DNA of 50,896 nt from Candidatus Kapaibacterium sp. (GCA_018883125.1 VEQR01000014.1:1-50896), one strand, 5' to 3'. Shown: positions 1-10,749, counted from the first letter of the stretch. Notes: generated from the letters alone by a model not told the origin. Program-made: numbers and translations.

Positions 1-2
1 AC

Positions 3-311
3 AAGGCTCTGAAGTCGAAGCGCAATGTATACGCCGTCGGGTGCAGCGTGGTACGCGCACTTGAGTCGAGCGTCCTCACGAGCGGCATCGTCAAGCCCAA
101 CAGGGGATGGACGGACAAGTTCATTCATCCGCCGTATGAGTTCAAGATCGCCAACCGCTTCATTACGAACTTCCATCAGCCGGCATCACCATCGCTTCTT
201 GTTGCCACGGCCTTTGCCGGCGGCAAGGATGCCATGTTCAAGGCGTACAAGCGAGCCATGAAAACAGATTACCGTCTGTTTGCGTATGGCGATGCATTGA
301 TGATCATCTGA
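3..311 (+). CDS. queA: S-adenosylmethionine:tRNA ribosyltransferase-isomerase, C-terminal part (5' truncated by window edge)
   Basis: Frame reads KALKSKRNVYAVGCSVVRALES...KPNRGWTDKFIHPPYEFKIANRFITNFHQPASPSLLVATAFAGG...YRLFAYGDALMII, a typical QueA C-terminus. Confidence 0.9.
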   Translation, partial: KALKSKRNVYAVGCSVVRALESSVLTSGIVKPNRGWTDKFIHPPYEFKIANRFITNFHQPASPSLLVATAFAGGKDAMFKAYKRAMKTDYRLFAYGDALMII

Positions 312-331
312 CCAAACGAACGGAGAATTCC

Positions 332-1828
332 ATGAGTGCGTATGCCGATCTTCAGCGCGTGATGAATACAGCTGCCGATCTTGGCGCAGCTGCGTCTGTG
401 CTTGGTTGGGACCAAGAGACCTACATGCCGGATGGATCTGTCAGTGGCCGAGCCGACCAGTTGGCAACGCTCTCTGGTCTGGTACATGAGACTGTGACGG
501 GCGAGAAAGCCACGACAATTGCTGAAAGGGTACGTTCGGAGTACGCAACGTATGAGGAACGTAAGCGTCGTGTTGCGGCCATGTTTCTTCGTGATTTCGA
601 CAATGCGAAAAAGCTGCCGGGCGAGCATGTGGAAGACATGGCGCGCACAGCTTCAATGGCACAGGACGCATGGAAGCGTGCCCGGGGCGCTTCGGACTTC
701 GCGATCTTTCAGCCCCTTCTTGAGAAAATCGTTGATCTTAAGCGCCGGGAATCTGAGCTTCTTGGTCCAGCAGAGCATCCCTATGACAATCTCTTAGACC
801 AGTTCGAGCCCGGCTTGACTGTAGCCAGCGTCACACCGGTGTTCGACGAACTCCGCGCGGGAACTGTTGAACTCATCCGGTCGATCGCCGAAGTGCAGGG
901 GCGTGTTTCAGACGAGGTCCTTTATCGGTCCTATCCGCCGGAGCAGCAAAAGCAGACCGCAACGTCGATTATTTCGGCACTCGGTTTTGACTTGTCTATC
1001 GGGCGGGTGGATTTGTCGGCGCATCCGTTCTGCACCAACTTCGGAAACAAGGATGTTCGATTGACGACCCGCATCCGCGAGAACGACCTGCGCTCCTGTC
1101 TTTTCGGACTCATTCATGAGGCCGGGCATGGCATGTATGAGCAGGGTATTGCTGATGATCTGAATCGTACCTCGGCAGGGGGCGGCGCAAGCATGGGCAT
1201 CCATGAATCGCAGTCGTTGTTCTGGGAGAACGTCATTGCCCGTAGCGAAGAGTTTTGGACTTGGGCGTTTCCAATCCTGCGGAAGCAGTTCCCCGATCAG
1301 CTTGCAGACCAGACAGTTCGTTCCTTCTACCAGGCCATCAACGTCATGCGTCCGTCACTTAACCGCGTCGAGAGTGATGAGCTGACGTATAACCTGCACA
1401 TTATCCTTCGGTTTGAGATTGAGCGCGAGCTCATTGCCGGTTCGCTGAGTGTTAAGGACATTCCTGAAGTATGGAACGAAAAGATGCAGACATCGCTCGG
1501 AGTCGTTCCTCCAAATGATGCTGAGGGCTGTCTGCAGGATGTTCACTGGTCATTTGGAGGCATCGGGTACTTTCCGTCCTATACCCTTGGCAAGCTCTAT
1601 GCTGCGATGGAGTGGAACACCATGCAGCAGGACATTCCAGACGTTCGCAATAAGGTTGCTTCCGGTGACTTTGCCCCAATCCTATCGTGGCTCCGGGAGA
1701 AGATTCATACGCACGGTCGCACCGAGTTCCCGCATGAGATCGTCCAGCGCGTCTGTGGTCGCCCCCTGACGGCAAAGGACTTCCTCGACTACGTCGGTGG
1801 CAAGGCCCGCGACGTCTATGGCTTCTGA
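332..1828 (+). CDS. Carboxypeptidase Taq (M32) family metallopeptidase
   Basis: 498 aa; HEAGH zinc motif (GLIHEAGHGMYEQG), IHESQS and NRVESDELTYNLHIILRFEIE, all M32 hallmarks; SD-like ggagaa upstream of ATG. Confidence 0.93.
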   Translation: MSAYADLQRVMNTAADLGAAASVLGWDQETYMPDGSVSGRADQLATLSGLVHETVTGEKATTIAERVRSEYATYEERKRRVAAMFLRDFDNAKKLPGEHVEDMARTASMAQDAWKRARGASDFAIFQPLLEKIVDLKRRESELLGPAEHPYDNLLDQFEPGLTVASVTPVFDELRAGTVELIRSIAEVQGRVSDEVLYRSYPPEQQKQTATSIISALGFDLSIGRVDLSAHPFCTNFGNKDVRLTTRIRENDLRSCLFGLIHEAGHGMYEQGIADDLNRTSAGGGASMGIHESQSLFWENVIARSEEFWTWAFPILRKQFPDQLADQTVRSFYQAINVMRPSLNRVESDELTYNLHIILRFEIERELIAGSLSVKDIPEVWNEKMQTSLGVVPPNDAEGCLQDVHWSFGGIGYFPSYTLGKLYAAMEWNTMQQDIPDVRNKVASGDFAPILSWLREKIHTHGRTEFPHEIVQRVCGRPLTAKDFLDYVGGKARDVYGF

Positions 1829-2510
1829 GACATTTGCGGAATTCGTCGAGAGCTTTCTTCGTAACGTCAGCATCCCTGAGCCTCTGCCTTCTGGAATAGA
1901 GGTGTTGCAGCCATATAGCGATGCCGAGGTTCGCCGTGTGCTTCACACAATGTGCGTTCGATACTATGCAAAGTCATCTCGGCGTATTGGCGTATGGGGT
2001 ATCAATCCGGGTCGATTCGGTGCCGGTCTCACGGGGCTTGCCTTTACTGATCCATGGGCCGTACAGCATGATCTCGGCATCAACACAACACTCGGTGGAC
2101 GTCGGGAGATGTCGGCGGAATTCATCTCGATGGTCATTGCCGCCTATGGCGGACCACAGACATTCTACCATGACGTGTACATGTCGGCATTGTCGCCTCT
2201 GGGGTTTATCCGCAAGGGCGTGAACATCAATTTCTACGATGACCCTGCGCTCGAGAAACTGATGACGCCGAATATCATCAGGTGGATGGATGACGTTCTT
2301 TCCCACAACGTGCGCAGGGACGTGACAATTCTGCTCGGATCCGGGAAGCTCCGCACCTTCATGGAACGGTCAGTGAGAGAGGCCGTTGGAGTTTCGGAAG
2401 TGATCTATCTCGACCATCCTCGATACATCATGCAGTATCGACGTAGCTCTGTGCTGGAATACGTTCAGCTGTACGTTGACACCATCCGTGAGGCCGTACA
2501 TTCAACCTAG
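1818..2510 (+). CDS. SMUG2-like uracil-DNA glycosylase family protein (DUF4918-like)
   Basis: GINPGRFGAGLTGLAFTDP motif and late LDHPRYIMQYR segment, as in SMUG-type glycosylases; ATG overlaps the upstream stop codon (ORF track extends to 1797). Confidence 0.7.
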   Translation: MASETFAEFVESFLRNVSIPEPLPSGIEVLQPYSDAEVRRVLHTMCVRYYAKSSRRIGVWGINPGRFGAGLTGLAFTDPWAVQHDLGINTTLGGRREMSAEFISMVIAAYGGPQTFYHDVYMSALSPLGFIRKGVNINFYDDPALEKLMTPNIIRWMDDVLSHNVRRDVTILLGSGKLRTFMERSVREAVGVSEVIYLDHPRYIMQYRRSSVLEYVQLYVDTIREAVHST

Positions 2511-3650
2511 CAGCTTATCGGTCAGCCCAGTAGCAGTGAGCAGTTGTGCGAGCACACGTCTTGATTCATCCCGAGTGATCGTCCATGTCTGCGGTGGAAG
2601 AGCTTTGCATCGATCTCGCAACACGATGTAATCGGCTGCCGTCAGGTCCTTTAGCGCCGCATGGATTCTCTCTGGACTGACGTCATTTAGAACGATTCCG
2701 ATCCCGAGGGCATCATAGTATCTCCCAGTCTCAACGGTGCGCTGCGCAATCGGAACAACTCCTGCACGGCCCGATTCATAGATGCGGTTTGCTAAGGCCA
2801 ATGCAGAGTTCTGACCTTCGAGGAAGAAGTCGATCGTCCACGAGAAGTGGACGCCATCATAGATCTCGTCAAGGCCTTCGGGATACTGATACGGACCTTT
2901 GTAGGCGATCCATGCTGACCGGCCGACGATCTCGTCGAAATCGGGAATCTGATCATGCGAAACCCGACCTCGAATCACCACACGGATCGAACCGTTGGCA
3001 CTGGACGTTAGTTCGTCGAGAATGCGAAGGCTCTTTGCGCACCGTATCGCCCCATTCCACGCGATGATCCATGGGGGAGCCTCGGCAGGGGGCTGACATC
3101 GCGTTGTGGTTGGAACACCAAAGACCTTGTTCTCGATGAGAATTACCGGTAGAGTGATCTTCGCGATAGTCTGGAAATAGCTGTTAACATAGGCCGAGGA
3201 GCTTGTGATGAGTCCGGCGCAGCTTCGCGACAGCCTACGCTCAAGAGCTCGCAAGAGGCGCGGTGCAAGCCCCGTGCCCAGCATCAGCCGGTGAACGTCC
3301 AGGCATTCATAGATCAGGGGAATTTGACGTCCTGCGCGCATTTGCACAACCCGAGCCAGAACCAGCATTTCGAGGTTTCGGGCGATGATCATGTCCGCCT
3401 CGAAGACGGTATCTCGGCGAACAAGAAGCTTCATCGACTGCGCGAGGACGGTGAGCATTCGGTGCAGGAATCGGGCATTATGGGTTTGCGCCAGCACTGT
3501 TGCCGAAGAAAACTCCGGTACAAAGCGACGATCACGCACGAAACCAACCAGAGCTACGTCCGCACCGGCGTCGGTGAACATCTCCACACGTCGTTTCACC
3601 GCTGCGTCGGATAAATCGTGGACGAAATATCGTATGTTCACGCTGCTCAT
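2502..3650 (-). CDS. Glycosyltransferase (GT4-like)
   Basis: ~380 aa; N-terminal RYFVHDLSDAAVKRRVEMF..., IIARNLEMLVLARV, LIYECLDVHRL; resembles GT4 glycosyltransferases. Convergent with the upstream gene, with 9 bp overlap. Confidence 0.65.
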   Translation of the reverse strand: MSSVNIRYFVHDLSDAAVKRRVEMFTDAGADVALVGFVRDRRFVPEFSSATVLAQTHNARFLHRMLTVLAQSMKLLVRRDTVFEADMIIARNLEMLVLARVVQMRAGRQIPLIYECLDVHRLMLGTGLAPRLLRALERRLSRSCAGLITSSSAYVNSYFQTIAKITLPVILIENKVFGVPTTTRCQPPAEAPPWIIAWNGAIRCAKSLRILDELTSSANGSIRVVIRGRVSHDQIPDFDEIVGRSAWIAYKGPYQYPEGLDEIYDGVHFSWTIDFFLEGQNSALALANRIYESGRAGVVPIAQRTVETGRYYDALGIGIVLNDVSPERIHAALKDLTAADYIVLRDRCKALPPQTWTITRDESRRVLAQLLTATGLTDKLLG

Positions 3651-3698
3651 CGGCGTCAATAATAGGTACCCTTTTTCAATCTCATTGGAGTTTGCATC

Positions 3699-4427
3699 GT
3701 GAAGCGCGATTGGTTGCCCACCACTCTACTTGCTGCGGCAATTGTCCTAGCGGCAATTATTGTTTCATATACCGTCATCTCTTCACTGTCGAAGCAAGAG
3801 CAGATCTCTGTTACGGGGCTTGCACAGGTCGACTTCATGAGTGATGTGATCGTTTGGGAAGGAAGCTTTGAGCGAAAGGCCATGGAGCTGAACGAGGCAT
3901 ACGCGCTGATTCGCAGTGATGCGGATGTTATCAGAAAATACCTCGCTGAAAAGGGCGTGAATCCCAAAGAGATTGTCATCGGCGCTGTGGAGATCAAGAA
4001 GTCTTTTGCAGAAGTACCGGTCGGCGACAACCTTGTCCAAAAGTTCGATGGATATCTGCTGACGCAAAGTGTGAAGATCGAGAGCCGAAATGTCGATCAT
4101 ATCGAAATGGTGAGTCGGGAGATTTCGGAGCTTCTCAATTCCGGTCTAGCTCTGCAGTCAGAGGTTCCGAAGTATTACTACTCGAAATTGAAAGACCTGA
4201 AGATTGATCTCTTAAAGCAGGCATCGGCCGACGGTATGGAGCGTGCCAAAGCAATTGCTGTCAATTCAGGTAGCTCGCTCGGTAAGCTGTTTCAGGGTAA
4301 CATGGGGACATTTCAGATCACGGCACCAAACTCCGACGAGGAATACTCCTGGGGAGGTGCCTTTAATACCACCAGCCGTCGTAAAACAGCCAGTATTACC
4401 GTGAAAATGGAGTTTCTGGTCCAATAA
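3699..4427 (+). CDS. SIMPL (DUF541) domain-containing protein
   Basis: N-terminal TM helix followed by ISVTGLAQVDFMSDVIVWEGSF...; SIMPL fold pattern. Confidence 0.75.
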   Translation: MKRDWLPTTLLAAAIVLAAIIVSYTVISSLSKQEQISVTGLAQVDFMSDVIVWEGSFERKAMELNEAYALIRSDADVIRKYLAEKGVNPKEIVIGAVEIKKSFAEVPVGDNLVQKFDGYLLTQSVKIESRNVDHIEMVSREISELLNSGLALQSEVPKYYYSKLKDLKIDLLKQASADGMERAKAIAVNSGSSLGKLFQGNMGTFQITAPNSDEEYSWGGAFNTTSRRKTASITVKMEFLVQ

Positions 4428-4486
4428 TTTCGTAGGCGTTGTTCATCCGTCGGCGTATTTTGCCCAGTCATTTTCTGGGGATTGAA

Positions 4487-7400
4487 ATGTCGACAATGCA
4501 ACGTGCGTTTGGCATCGCATTCGCGATGTTGGTGCTCTGCTTCGTGACTGTCAGTGCAGCTGACGATGTGCAAACCGCTGGCCTTATTCGGAACGCCGGC
4601 CAATGGCCCAACAATGTTGTGGCATACAGTCACATCAGGGGCGTTGATGTATGGGTGACGCGCAACGGAGTCGTCGTCGACGAATATCTCGTGAGTGACG
4701 GCATTAGGACCGGCAACGTGGTTGAAGAGTACTTCGTTGGAGCGTCCGTAGTAGACGTGCCCGCCCCGGCTGGCTCGACGAGCGTGTCGTTCTTTACGAA
4801 CGGCTCTCATACACCGATACTCACGACCGCATCACGGGCTGACGTCATTCCATTCCGGTTCCCATCAGGTGCCGTTGTCAATGTCTCCGTCGCTGCTGAT
4901 GGAAGGATCGTGCGCTCGCTTCGCGAGGGAGACGAATCGCTGGCCAATAGTGTTACATACCTCCGTAAAGGTGATGTCAACAAAAACCAGACTATGGATG
5001 CCACCAAGGCGCAGTCCTTCGTGTACGGTTCGTATCTCGGTGGTGCGCAGTTTGATGCCATTACGAACATGGAGATGATGCCCAACGGGAATGTACTTGT
5101 TGCCGGTACGACACGGGAGCTCGCCTTTCCAACCGGTCTTGGTGGCTATTCTAAGACCATCAAGGCAGACCACGATGCCTTCGTTCTGATCTGTGACGCG
5201 AAGTTTCAGACCATCAAGGCAATGTCGTTTTTGGGAGGGTCAGGAGTAGACCGAACGCGTTCCCTTGCGCGAGACGACCAGAACAACATTTACCTCGCGA
5301 TAGAAACAAATTCGACGGATATGCCCGCCACACCATCTGCACAATCCAAGACGAACAAGGGTGGTTATGATGCCTTTGTTGCTCGGTTTGATTCCACGCT
5401 GACAAAGCTTCTTGCCGGGTTTTATCATGGTGGAAACCGCGATGATTCTCCCCGGAGCATTACGGTAGATCAGACTGGTTTGATCTATCTGGCAGGGGGT
5501 ACGATGTCGACGTCAGGCATGCCCAACAACATGACGCCAACGGCAAGTCTTACGTGGACCTATCAGGAAGGCATGAATACCAAGACGACAACCGTCGTGA
5601 TCAGTGCCGGCAACACCAACATGGGGCAAATGGATGGGTTTGTGGCCATCTATTCTCCGTCTGGCAGCATGCAGAAGTCGCGGTATTATGGCAATACTGG
5701 CAACGACATTATTACCAATGTAGCAGTGGACAGCCGCGGGTACATCGTCGTAACTGGTTCAACGACGTCGACGACCTTTGAAGCAATTCCAGCTGCCCAC
5801 CCAACATGGAGCGGGCGCTTGCCATATCGCAAAACATTCGGTGGTGGCACCACGGATGCCTTCATCGCAAAGATGAGTAGCGGACTGAATTTTTCTCAGT
5901 CAGATGGTGTGACCTTTGCCACTCTCTTCGGCGGTAACAAAGAGGAAGAACCAGTATCGCTATGGCTCGATGACGCAGGGAAGATTTTCGTTGCGGGCAA
6001 TACAACTTCGACGAATCTTCCTACCTCCGGTTCGGTCTACCCTACAGCCCTTGGAAAGCAAGACGGATTTGTCATTCAAATGGCGGACAATGGAACTTCG
6101 CTGTTGAATGGAACATACATTGGTGGTGCCGGTGATGACGTCGTCCGTAATGTGCGCCCAAGTCAGCGGACCTCGGCATTCCTCGTCTGCGGCGCAACAA
6201 CTTCTATGGACTTTCCTATCGAAGGCGTCGGAGCGATGTCCGAACGATTTGGTCCAACCGATGGGTTCTTCACCATGATGAACTTTGGTTCTCTGACGTT
6301 GTCGAGCCTTCTGGGTGGACTCCAGGCTGACACCGTCGCTGACTTCCTCCTTGATTTTCGCGGCGATGCGATGCTTGCCGCAAATACGACGTCTGGAAAC
6401 CTCCGCGTGCACGACTCTGCCTATGCAAAGCCAGGGGGCGGTTCGGACGGCTACCTGACAAAGTACTCGCCGGGTATCCTCGAGATCGTAACGCCAAAGG
6501 GTGGTGAGATATACTGTGTTGGTTCCAGCAAGCCCCTTTCTTGGGATGCCTCTGGTGTTTCCGACACAACGAAGTTCCGAATCGAGTACTCCGTCGAAGG
6601 GTCAGGTAAGTGGTCAGACGTTGTCAAGAGCATCGGCGGACGGTCCTACCTCTGGAAAATCCCGGCAAGCGTTGTCGCTGGCACCTATCGCATCCGAATA
6701 TCAACGGTCAATGGCCACGTAAGTGAGCTCACGACGCCCTTTACCATCGACATTCCGCCGACGATCAGTAAGCAGCCGATTTCGGCAACGGTGTGTGAAG
6801 GGGGCAAGCTGATGGTTGCCGTTACTGCCTCGAGTGTGGCAGCCAAGTACCAATGGAAGAAAGATGGGGTTGTGATTCCTGGCGCAACAGCCGCGACGTA
6901 TTCGGTTGACACCGCAACGTCGGCAATGGCTGGGCGCTATGAGTGCGTTATCACAGGAGATTGTCCGCCCGCCGTAACATCGCAGCCAGCCACCATCACA
7001 ATCACGGCAAAACCCGTCATCACGTCGCAGCCTGTGTCGCAGACACTTGATCTTGGCAAGCCCCTTACGTTGACGGTTGCTGCAACTGGACCGGGCCTAA
7101 CCTACCAGTGGATGAAGGATGGCGTGAAGGTAGATCAGGCCACCACGGCTACACTTAGCATTGCTTCCGTAAGCAAGAGTGACGAGGGAAGCTATGCGTG
7201 TGACGTAACGGGTGCATGCGGTATAACAACGTCTTCTGCCGCTATAATTCGCGTTAACAATGGGACGTCAGTTGGTGAGTACAGTGATAAGGATCTCGCC
7301 ATTCATCTTGTTGGACCTTCACCGGCATCAGATGTTGTCGTTTTCGCTGCTACTGCAACATCAGAGGCAGTTGGTCGCTTGACGATCATCGATATTCTCG

Positions 7401-7552
7401 GTTCTCCAGTGAAGGTTGTGGATTATCGGACTGTACCTACGCAGGAAGTACGTCATTCGGTGGACATTCATGACCTTGCGGCTGGTGTTTACGTGGCTGA
7501 GTTCCTGATCGGCGGTAGCCAGGTTGACATCCCGTTCACTGTGCGCCGCTGA
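4487..7552 (+). CDS. Secreted SBBP beta-propeller / Ig-like repeat protein with T9SS-type C-terminal sorting domain
   Basis: Signal peptide MSTMQRAFGIAFAMLVLCFVTVSAAD; repeated GSYLGGxxxD...VAGTT units; Ig-like YQWKKDGV.../YQWMKDGV...; C-terminal GVYVAEFLIGGSQVDIPFTVRR. ORF track starts at 4439. Confidence 0.85.
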   Translation: MSTMQRAFGIAFAMLVLCFVTVSAADDVQTAGLIRNAGQWPNNVVAYSHIRGVDVWVTRNGVVVDEYLVSDGIRTGNVVEEYFVGASVVDVPAPAGSTSVSFFTNGSHTPILTTASRADVIPFRFPSGAVVNVSVAADGRIVRSLREGDESLANSVTYLRKGDVNKNQTMDATKAQSFVYGSYLGGAQFDAITNMEMMPNGNVLVAGTTRELAFPTGLGGYSKTIKADHDAFVLICDAKFQTIKAMSFLGGSGVDRTRSLARDDQNNIYLAIETNSTDMPATPSAQSKTNKGGYDAFVARFDSTLTKLLAGFYHGGNRDDSPRSITVDQTGLIYLAGGTMSTSGMPNNMTPTASLTWTYQEGMNTKTTTVVISAGNTNMGQMDGFVAIYSPSGSMQKSRYYGNTGNDIITNVAVDSRGYIVVTGSTTSTTFEAIPAAHPTWSGRLPYRKTFGGGTTDAFIAKMSSGLNFSQSDGVTFATLFGGNKEEEPVSLWLDDAGKIFVAGNTTSTNLPTSGSVYPTALGKQDGFVIQMADNGTSLLNGTYIGGAGDDVVRNVRPSQRTSAFLVCGATTSMDFPIEGVGAMSERFGPTDGFFTMMNFGSLTLSSLLGGLQADTVADFLLDFRGDAMLAANTTSGNLRVHDSAYAKPGGGSDGYLTKYSPGILEIVTPKGGEIYCVGSSKPLSWDASGVSDTTKFRIEYSVEGSGKWSDVVKSIGGRSYLWKIPASVVAGTYRIRISTVNGHVSELTTPFTIDIPPTISKQPISATVCEGGKLMVAVTASSVAAKYQWKKDGVVIPGATAATYSVDTATSAMAGRYECVITGDCPPAVTSQPATITITAKPVITSQPVSQTLDLGKPLTLTVAATGPGLTYQWMKDGVKVDQATTATLSIASVSKSDEGSYACDVTGACGITTSSAAIIRVNNGTSVGEYSDKDLAIHLVGPSPASDVVVFAATATSEAVGRLTIIDILGSPVKVVDYRTVPTQEVRHSVDIHDLAAGVYVAEFLIGGSQVDIPFTVRR

Positions 7553-7650
7553 CCATATTCACCACCACGCAGTTGCGCACATGCCGGTTTCAGTAATGTG
7601 CATTCTGTACAGACAATGAACGTGTTCGGTGTCAACTGTTCGTCACGTGT

Positions 7651-10600
7651 ATGAGACGACTGTTATTATCTTTTCTCGCGATTCTCACTGCCTGGCTCGA
7701 CGTCAGCGCGATTTGTAGGCAGGTAACATCGGAGGATGATGCAACACCCATCGGCATCATTCGAAATGGTGGACAGTGGCCCGATAGCGTGCTGGCCTTG
7801 TACCATGCATCAGGACGTGATGTGTGGTTTACCAAAAGTGGTGTGATTCGTGACTCATACATCACCAGTGGTGCTAATCGTGTCGGACAGGTAGTGTATG
7901 AACCCTTCGGTGACGCGAAACCTTTTGACCAAACTGACAGCATCGGGGATGTTCCAATCACGTATATCAAAGGCAGCGTGGGTTCGACCATATCCACAGT
8001 TGCATCCATAAATCAATCGGTACGATACATTCATCCAGAAAATAGGGAAGTAACGTTTCGGATTTCGCGTGCGGGTGACCTAGTTCGCATCGAGCGGGGA
8101 ATCACTACTCTCGACACGAAGCTGTTGCGCCAAAGCGCTCGAAATGATAAGGGGCAGGAATCTGTTCTGGCAAAGGCATCCTCTGTGTTTACGGTGGGAA
8201 GCTATTTCGGAGGACCGGGCATTGATGAGATCGCGGCGATGGAGACTTTGCCCGACGGTACAATACTGATAGCTGGTTCCACAACACAAACAATGTTCCC
8301 GGAAAACCTTGGTGGATATTCTCGAGTGCTTGGTGGAAACTCCGATGGTTTCCTCGCTCGCATCGATGGATCATTTCGGAAAATCTATCGTTGGACGTTC
8401 ATTGGAGGTTCCGGTATCGACAGGATCAAGGGAATCGCGTTTGATAAAGCACGACGTATCTGCATCGTGACGCAGACCGACTCCTATGACATGCCTGTTC
8501 TGGCATTGGGATATACGCCCAAAACATCAGGTGGATATGAGGCTCACATTGCAGTTCTCGATTCAACGATGTCGAAGCTGGAGATGGGAACCTACCATGG
8601 CGGTACGAGCGATGACATCCCCTGTTGCATATCTGCTGACATCTTCGATGAAATCGTCATTGCAGGAACCACGACGTCGTACACAGGAATGCCCACAACG
8701 AAATCCACGCTTGAAGCAATCAGCGGCACCTACGAGTCGGGCGGTCGTACACTTGGGTACAGCTTTCAAGTGTCGAGCGGTAGACAAAGTGGAGGTAAAT
8801 CGGATGGTTTTATCGCGATTTATACAACGATGGGACAGCTCCGTGCTGCTCGCTACTATGGGGATGAGGGGAATGACACGATCACGGCCATGACAACGGA
8901 CAAACGTGGAAGAATCGTTTTTGCCGGAACCACAACAAGTCAGACGTTGACGACGGTACCTATTGTCTTTTCGGGATGGCCCGGACGCGTTCCACTTGTA
9001 CGATCCTACGCAGGTGGTGCGTCTGACGGATTCCTTGTGAAGATGAATCGGAATCTGAAATTGACGCAGACAGATAATGACGGCAATTTTGTCACCTACT
9101 TTGGTGGTAATGGAATCGATCGTATCACTGCGATTGACCTTGGAGTAAAGGAAGACATCTTCTTTGTTGGAAGTACCACTTCCAACGGATTTTATCGGTC
9201 GTCAAGCATCCAAAGCTCAGTTGCTGATAAGGGCGATGCGTACGTTGGCTGGTTGCGAACTGATGGAACAACTCTGGATGGTTTTACCTATTGGGGCGGA
9301 TCGGCTGATGATGAGGCACTCGCTGTGCAAGCCGACACCATGGCTGTTCGCGTCCTTTTTGGCGGCCGAACGTATTCCGAGGACTTCCCAACGATCGGGG
9401 CAGGATCTGTAGCCGGAATCAATGGTGAATACGATGGCTTTATTACAGCTCTTGACTTCAAGAGAGCCCGATTCTCGACACTCGTATCTGGAATCGGCAA
9501 CGATGAAGTTGTAGCATTCACGCAAGCGAAGAACTGCGATGCAGTCTTTGCGTTGAATACAACGTCTGATGATCTTCCCGTTACCGATTCGGCAGTTATG
9601 CGAATGCAGATTGGAGCTGGAAGCTATCTCAGTCGATACTCTCTTGGAGAGATAACACTCTCAACTCCTAAGGATGGGGATTTTGTCTGTGCAGGATCCG
9701 TGGTCAACATCTCATGGCAGACCTCAGGGCTTTCTGACACCGTGCGGTACTTCCTGGAGTATCGTAAAGTGGGAGCCAGTAATTGGACTACCATCGCTAA
9801 GAGTCTACGGTCGAAGTCGACCACATGGACAGTTCCTAGGGCAATCGTGCCAGGTGCCTACGAGGTTCGTGTCACGTCGCAGTTTGGGCATGCATCCAAG
9901 ACCACCAATCCGATTACGATAGACGTCAACCCCGCTGTGTCCTTACGATCATCCCCTCCGCGTGATTGTGAGGGGGCCTCAGTGCGGATGGTAGCGATAC
10001 CAGCCAACGTTGTCGCGACGTTTCAATGGCGACGAGATGGTGTCAATCTATCCGGATCAACGGATTCGGTATACGTGATCACGTCACTGGACGCTGGGAA
10101 TGTCGGACAATATGACTGCGTTGTCGGTGGACTCTGTTCACAGAGCGATACGTCAAAACCTCTTGAAGTGGGCGTTACGCTTCGCCCCGTTATCCGATCA
10201 CAGCCAATGTCGATTTCCGTCAATGTTGGCGAACGAATTCGCCTTGGCGTAGCAGTCGATGGGGCTGGCATGTCGTATCAGTGGTTCAGGGACAGTGTAA
10301 AGCTCAAAAACGCCGTCAACTCTGAGTACATCGTCGACAAGGCAACGGCCGCCGATAGCGGTCGATACTGGTGCTCCGTTTCCAATGTTTGCGGAACATC
10401 GGTCTCGGACACCGCCATAGTAGACGTTCGTGTTGGTACGTCGGTTTTCGAACAGCGATTTGATTCCGTCGCTCTTCGTTTGCTCTCGCCTCAGCCAGTT
10501 AGCGATGAACTCCTCATTGAATGTCGTGTGCCGGCCGAAACACTCAGTGTCTGTCTCACCGATCTGCGTGGACGTCAATTGATAGAACCCAAGGGAGTGA

Positions 10601-10725
10601 CGAACCTGCCAGGAGATATGCAGACACTATCATTTCCGGTATCTCACGTCGAGCCGGGACTGATCTTTGTCATACTCCGATCACGTGAACGGGCGTTCAG
10701 CCTCCCCGTGTTGATCGCTCGTTAG
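7651..10725 (+). CDS. Secreted SBBP beta-propeller / Ig-like repeat protein, tandem paralog of the preceding gene, T9SS-type C-terminus
   Basis: Colinear with the 4487-7552 product along its whole length (FTVGSYFGGPGIDEIAAMETLPDG...; RYYGDEGNDTITAMTTDKRGRIVFAGTTTS; FQWRRDGVNL; YQWFRDSVKL). Confidence 0.85.
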   Translation: MRRLLLSFLAILTAWLDVSAICRQVTSEDDATPIGIIRNGGQWPDSVLALYHASGRDVWFTKSGVIRDSYITSGANRVGQVVYEPFGDAKPFDQTDSIGDVPITYIKGSVGSTISTVASINQSVRYIHPENREVTFRISRAGDLVRIERGITTLDTKLLRQSARNDKGQESVLAKASSVFTVGSYFGGPGIDEIAAMETLPDGTILIAGSTTQTMFPENLGGYSRVLGGNSDGFLARIDGSFRKIYRWTFIGGSGIDRIKGIAFDKARRICIVTQTDSYDMPVLALGYTPKTSGGYEAHIAVLDSTMSKLEMGTYHGGTSDDIPCCISADIFDEIVIAGTTTSYTGMPTTKSTLEAISGTYESGGRTLGYSFQVSSGRQSGGKSDGFIAIYTTMGQLRAARYYGDEGNDTITAMTTDKRGRIVFAGTTTSQTLTTVPIVFSGWPGRVPLVRSYAGGASDGFLVKMNRNLKLTQTDNDGNFVTYFGGNGIDRITAIDLGVKEDIFFVGSTTSNGFYRSSSIQSSVADKGDAYVGWLRTDGTTLDGFTYWGGSADDEALAVQADTMAVRVLFGGRTYSEDFPTIGAGSVAGINGEYDGFITALDFKRARFSTLVSGIGNDEVVAFTQAKNCDAVFALNTTSDDLPVTDSAVMRMQIGAGSYLSRYSLGEITLSTPKDGDFVCAGSVVNISWQTSGLSDTVRYFLEYRKVGASNWTTIAKSLRSKSTTWTVPRAIVPGAYEVRVTSQFGHASKTTNPITIDVNPAVSLRSSPPRDCEGASVRMVAIPANVVATFQWRRDGVNLSGSTDSVYVITSLDAGNVGQYDCVVGGLCSQSDTSKPLEVGVTLRPVIRSQPMSISVNVGERIRLGVAVDGAGMSYQWFRDSVKLKNAVNSEYIVDKATAADSGRYWCSVSNVCGTSVSDTAIVDVRVGTSVFEQRFDSVALRLLSPQPVSDELLIECRVPAETLSVCLTDLRGRQLIEPKGVTNLPGDMQTLSFPVSHVEPGLIFVILRSRERAFSLPVLIAR

Positions 10726-10749
10726 CATTTGCCCAGCGTCTCGTGTCGT

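Noticed and set aside
7553-7650. Intergenic gap between the SBBP paralogs considered for a promoter or ncRNA
   Set aside because: No clear TTG/TAnnTTTG pair, terminator or stable structured element visible.
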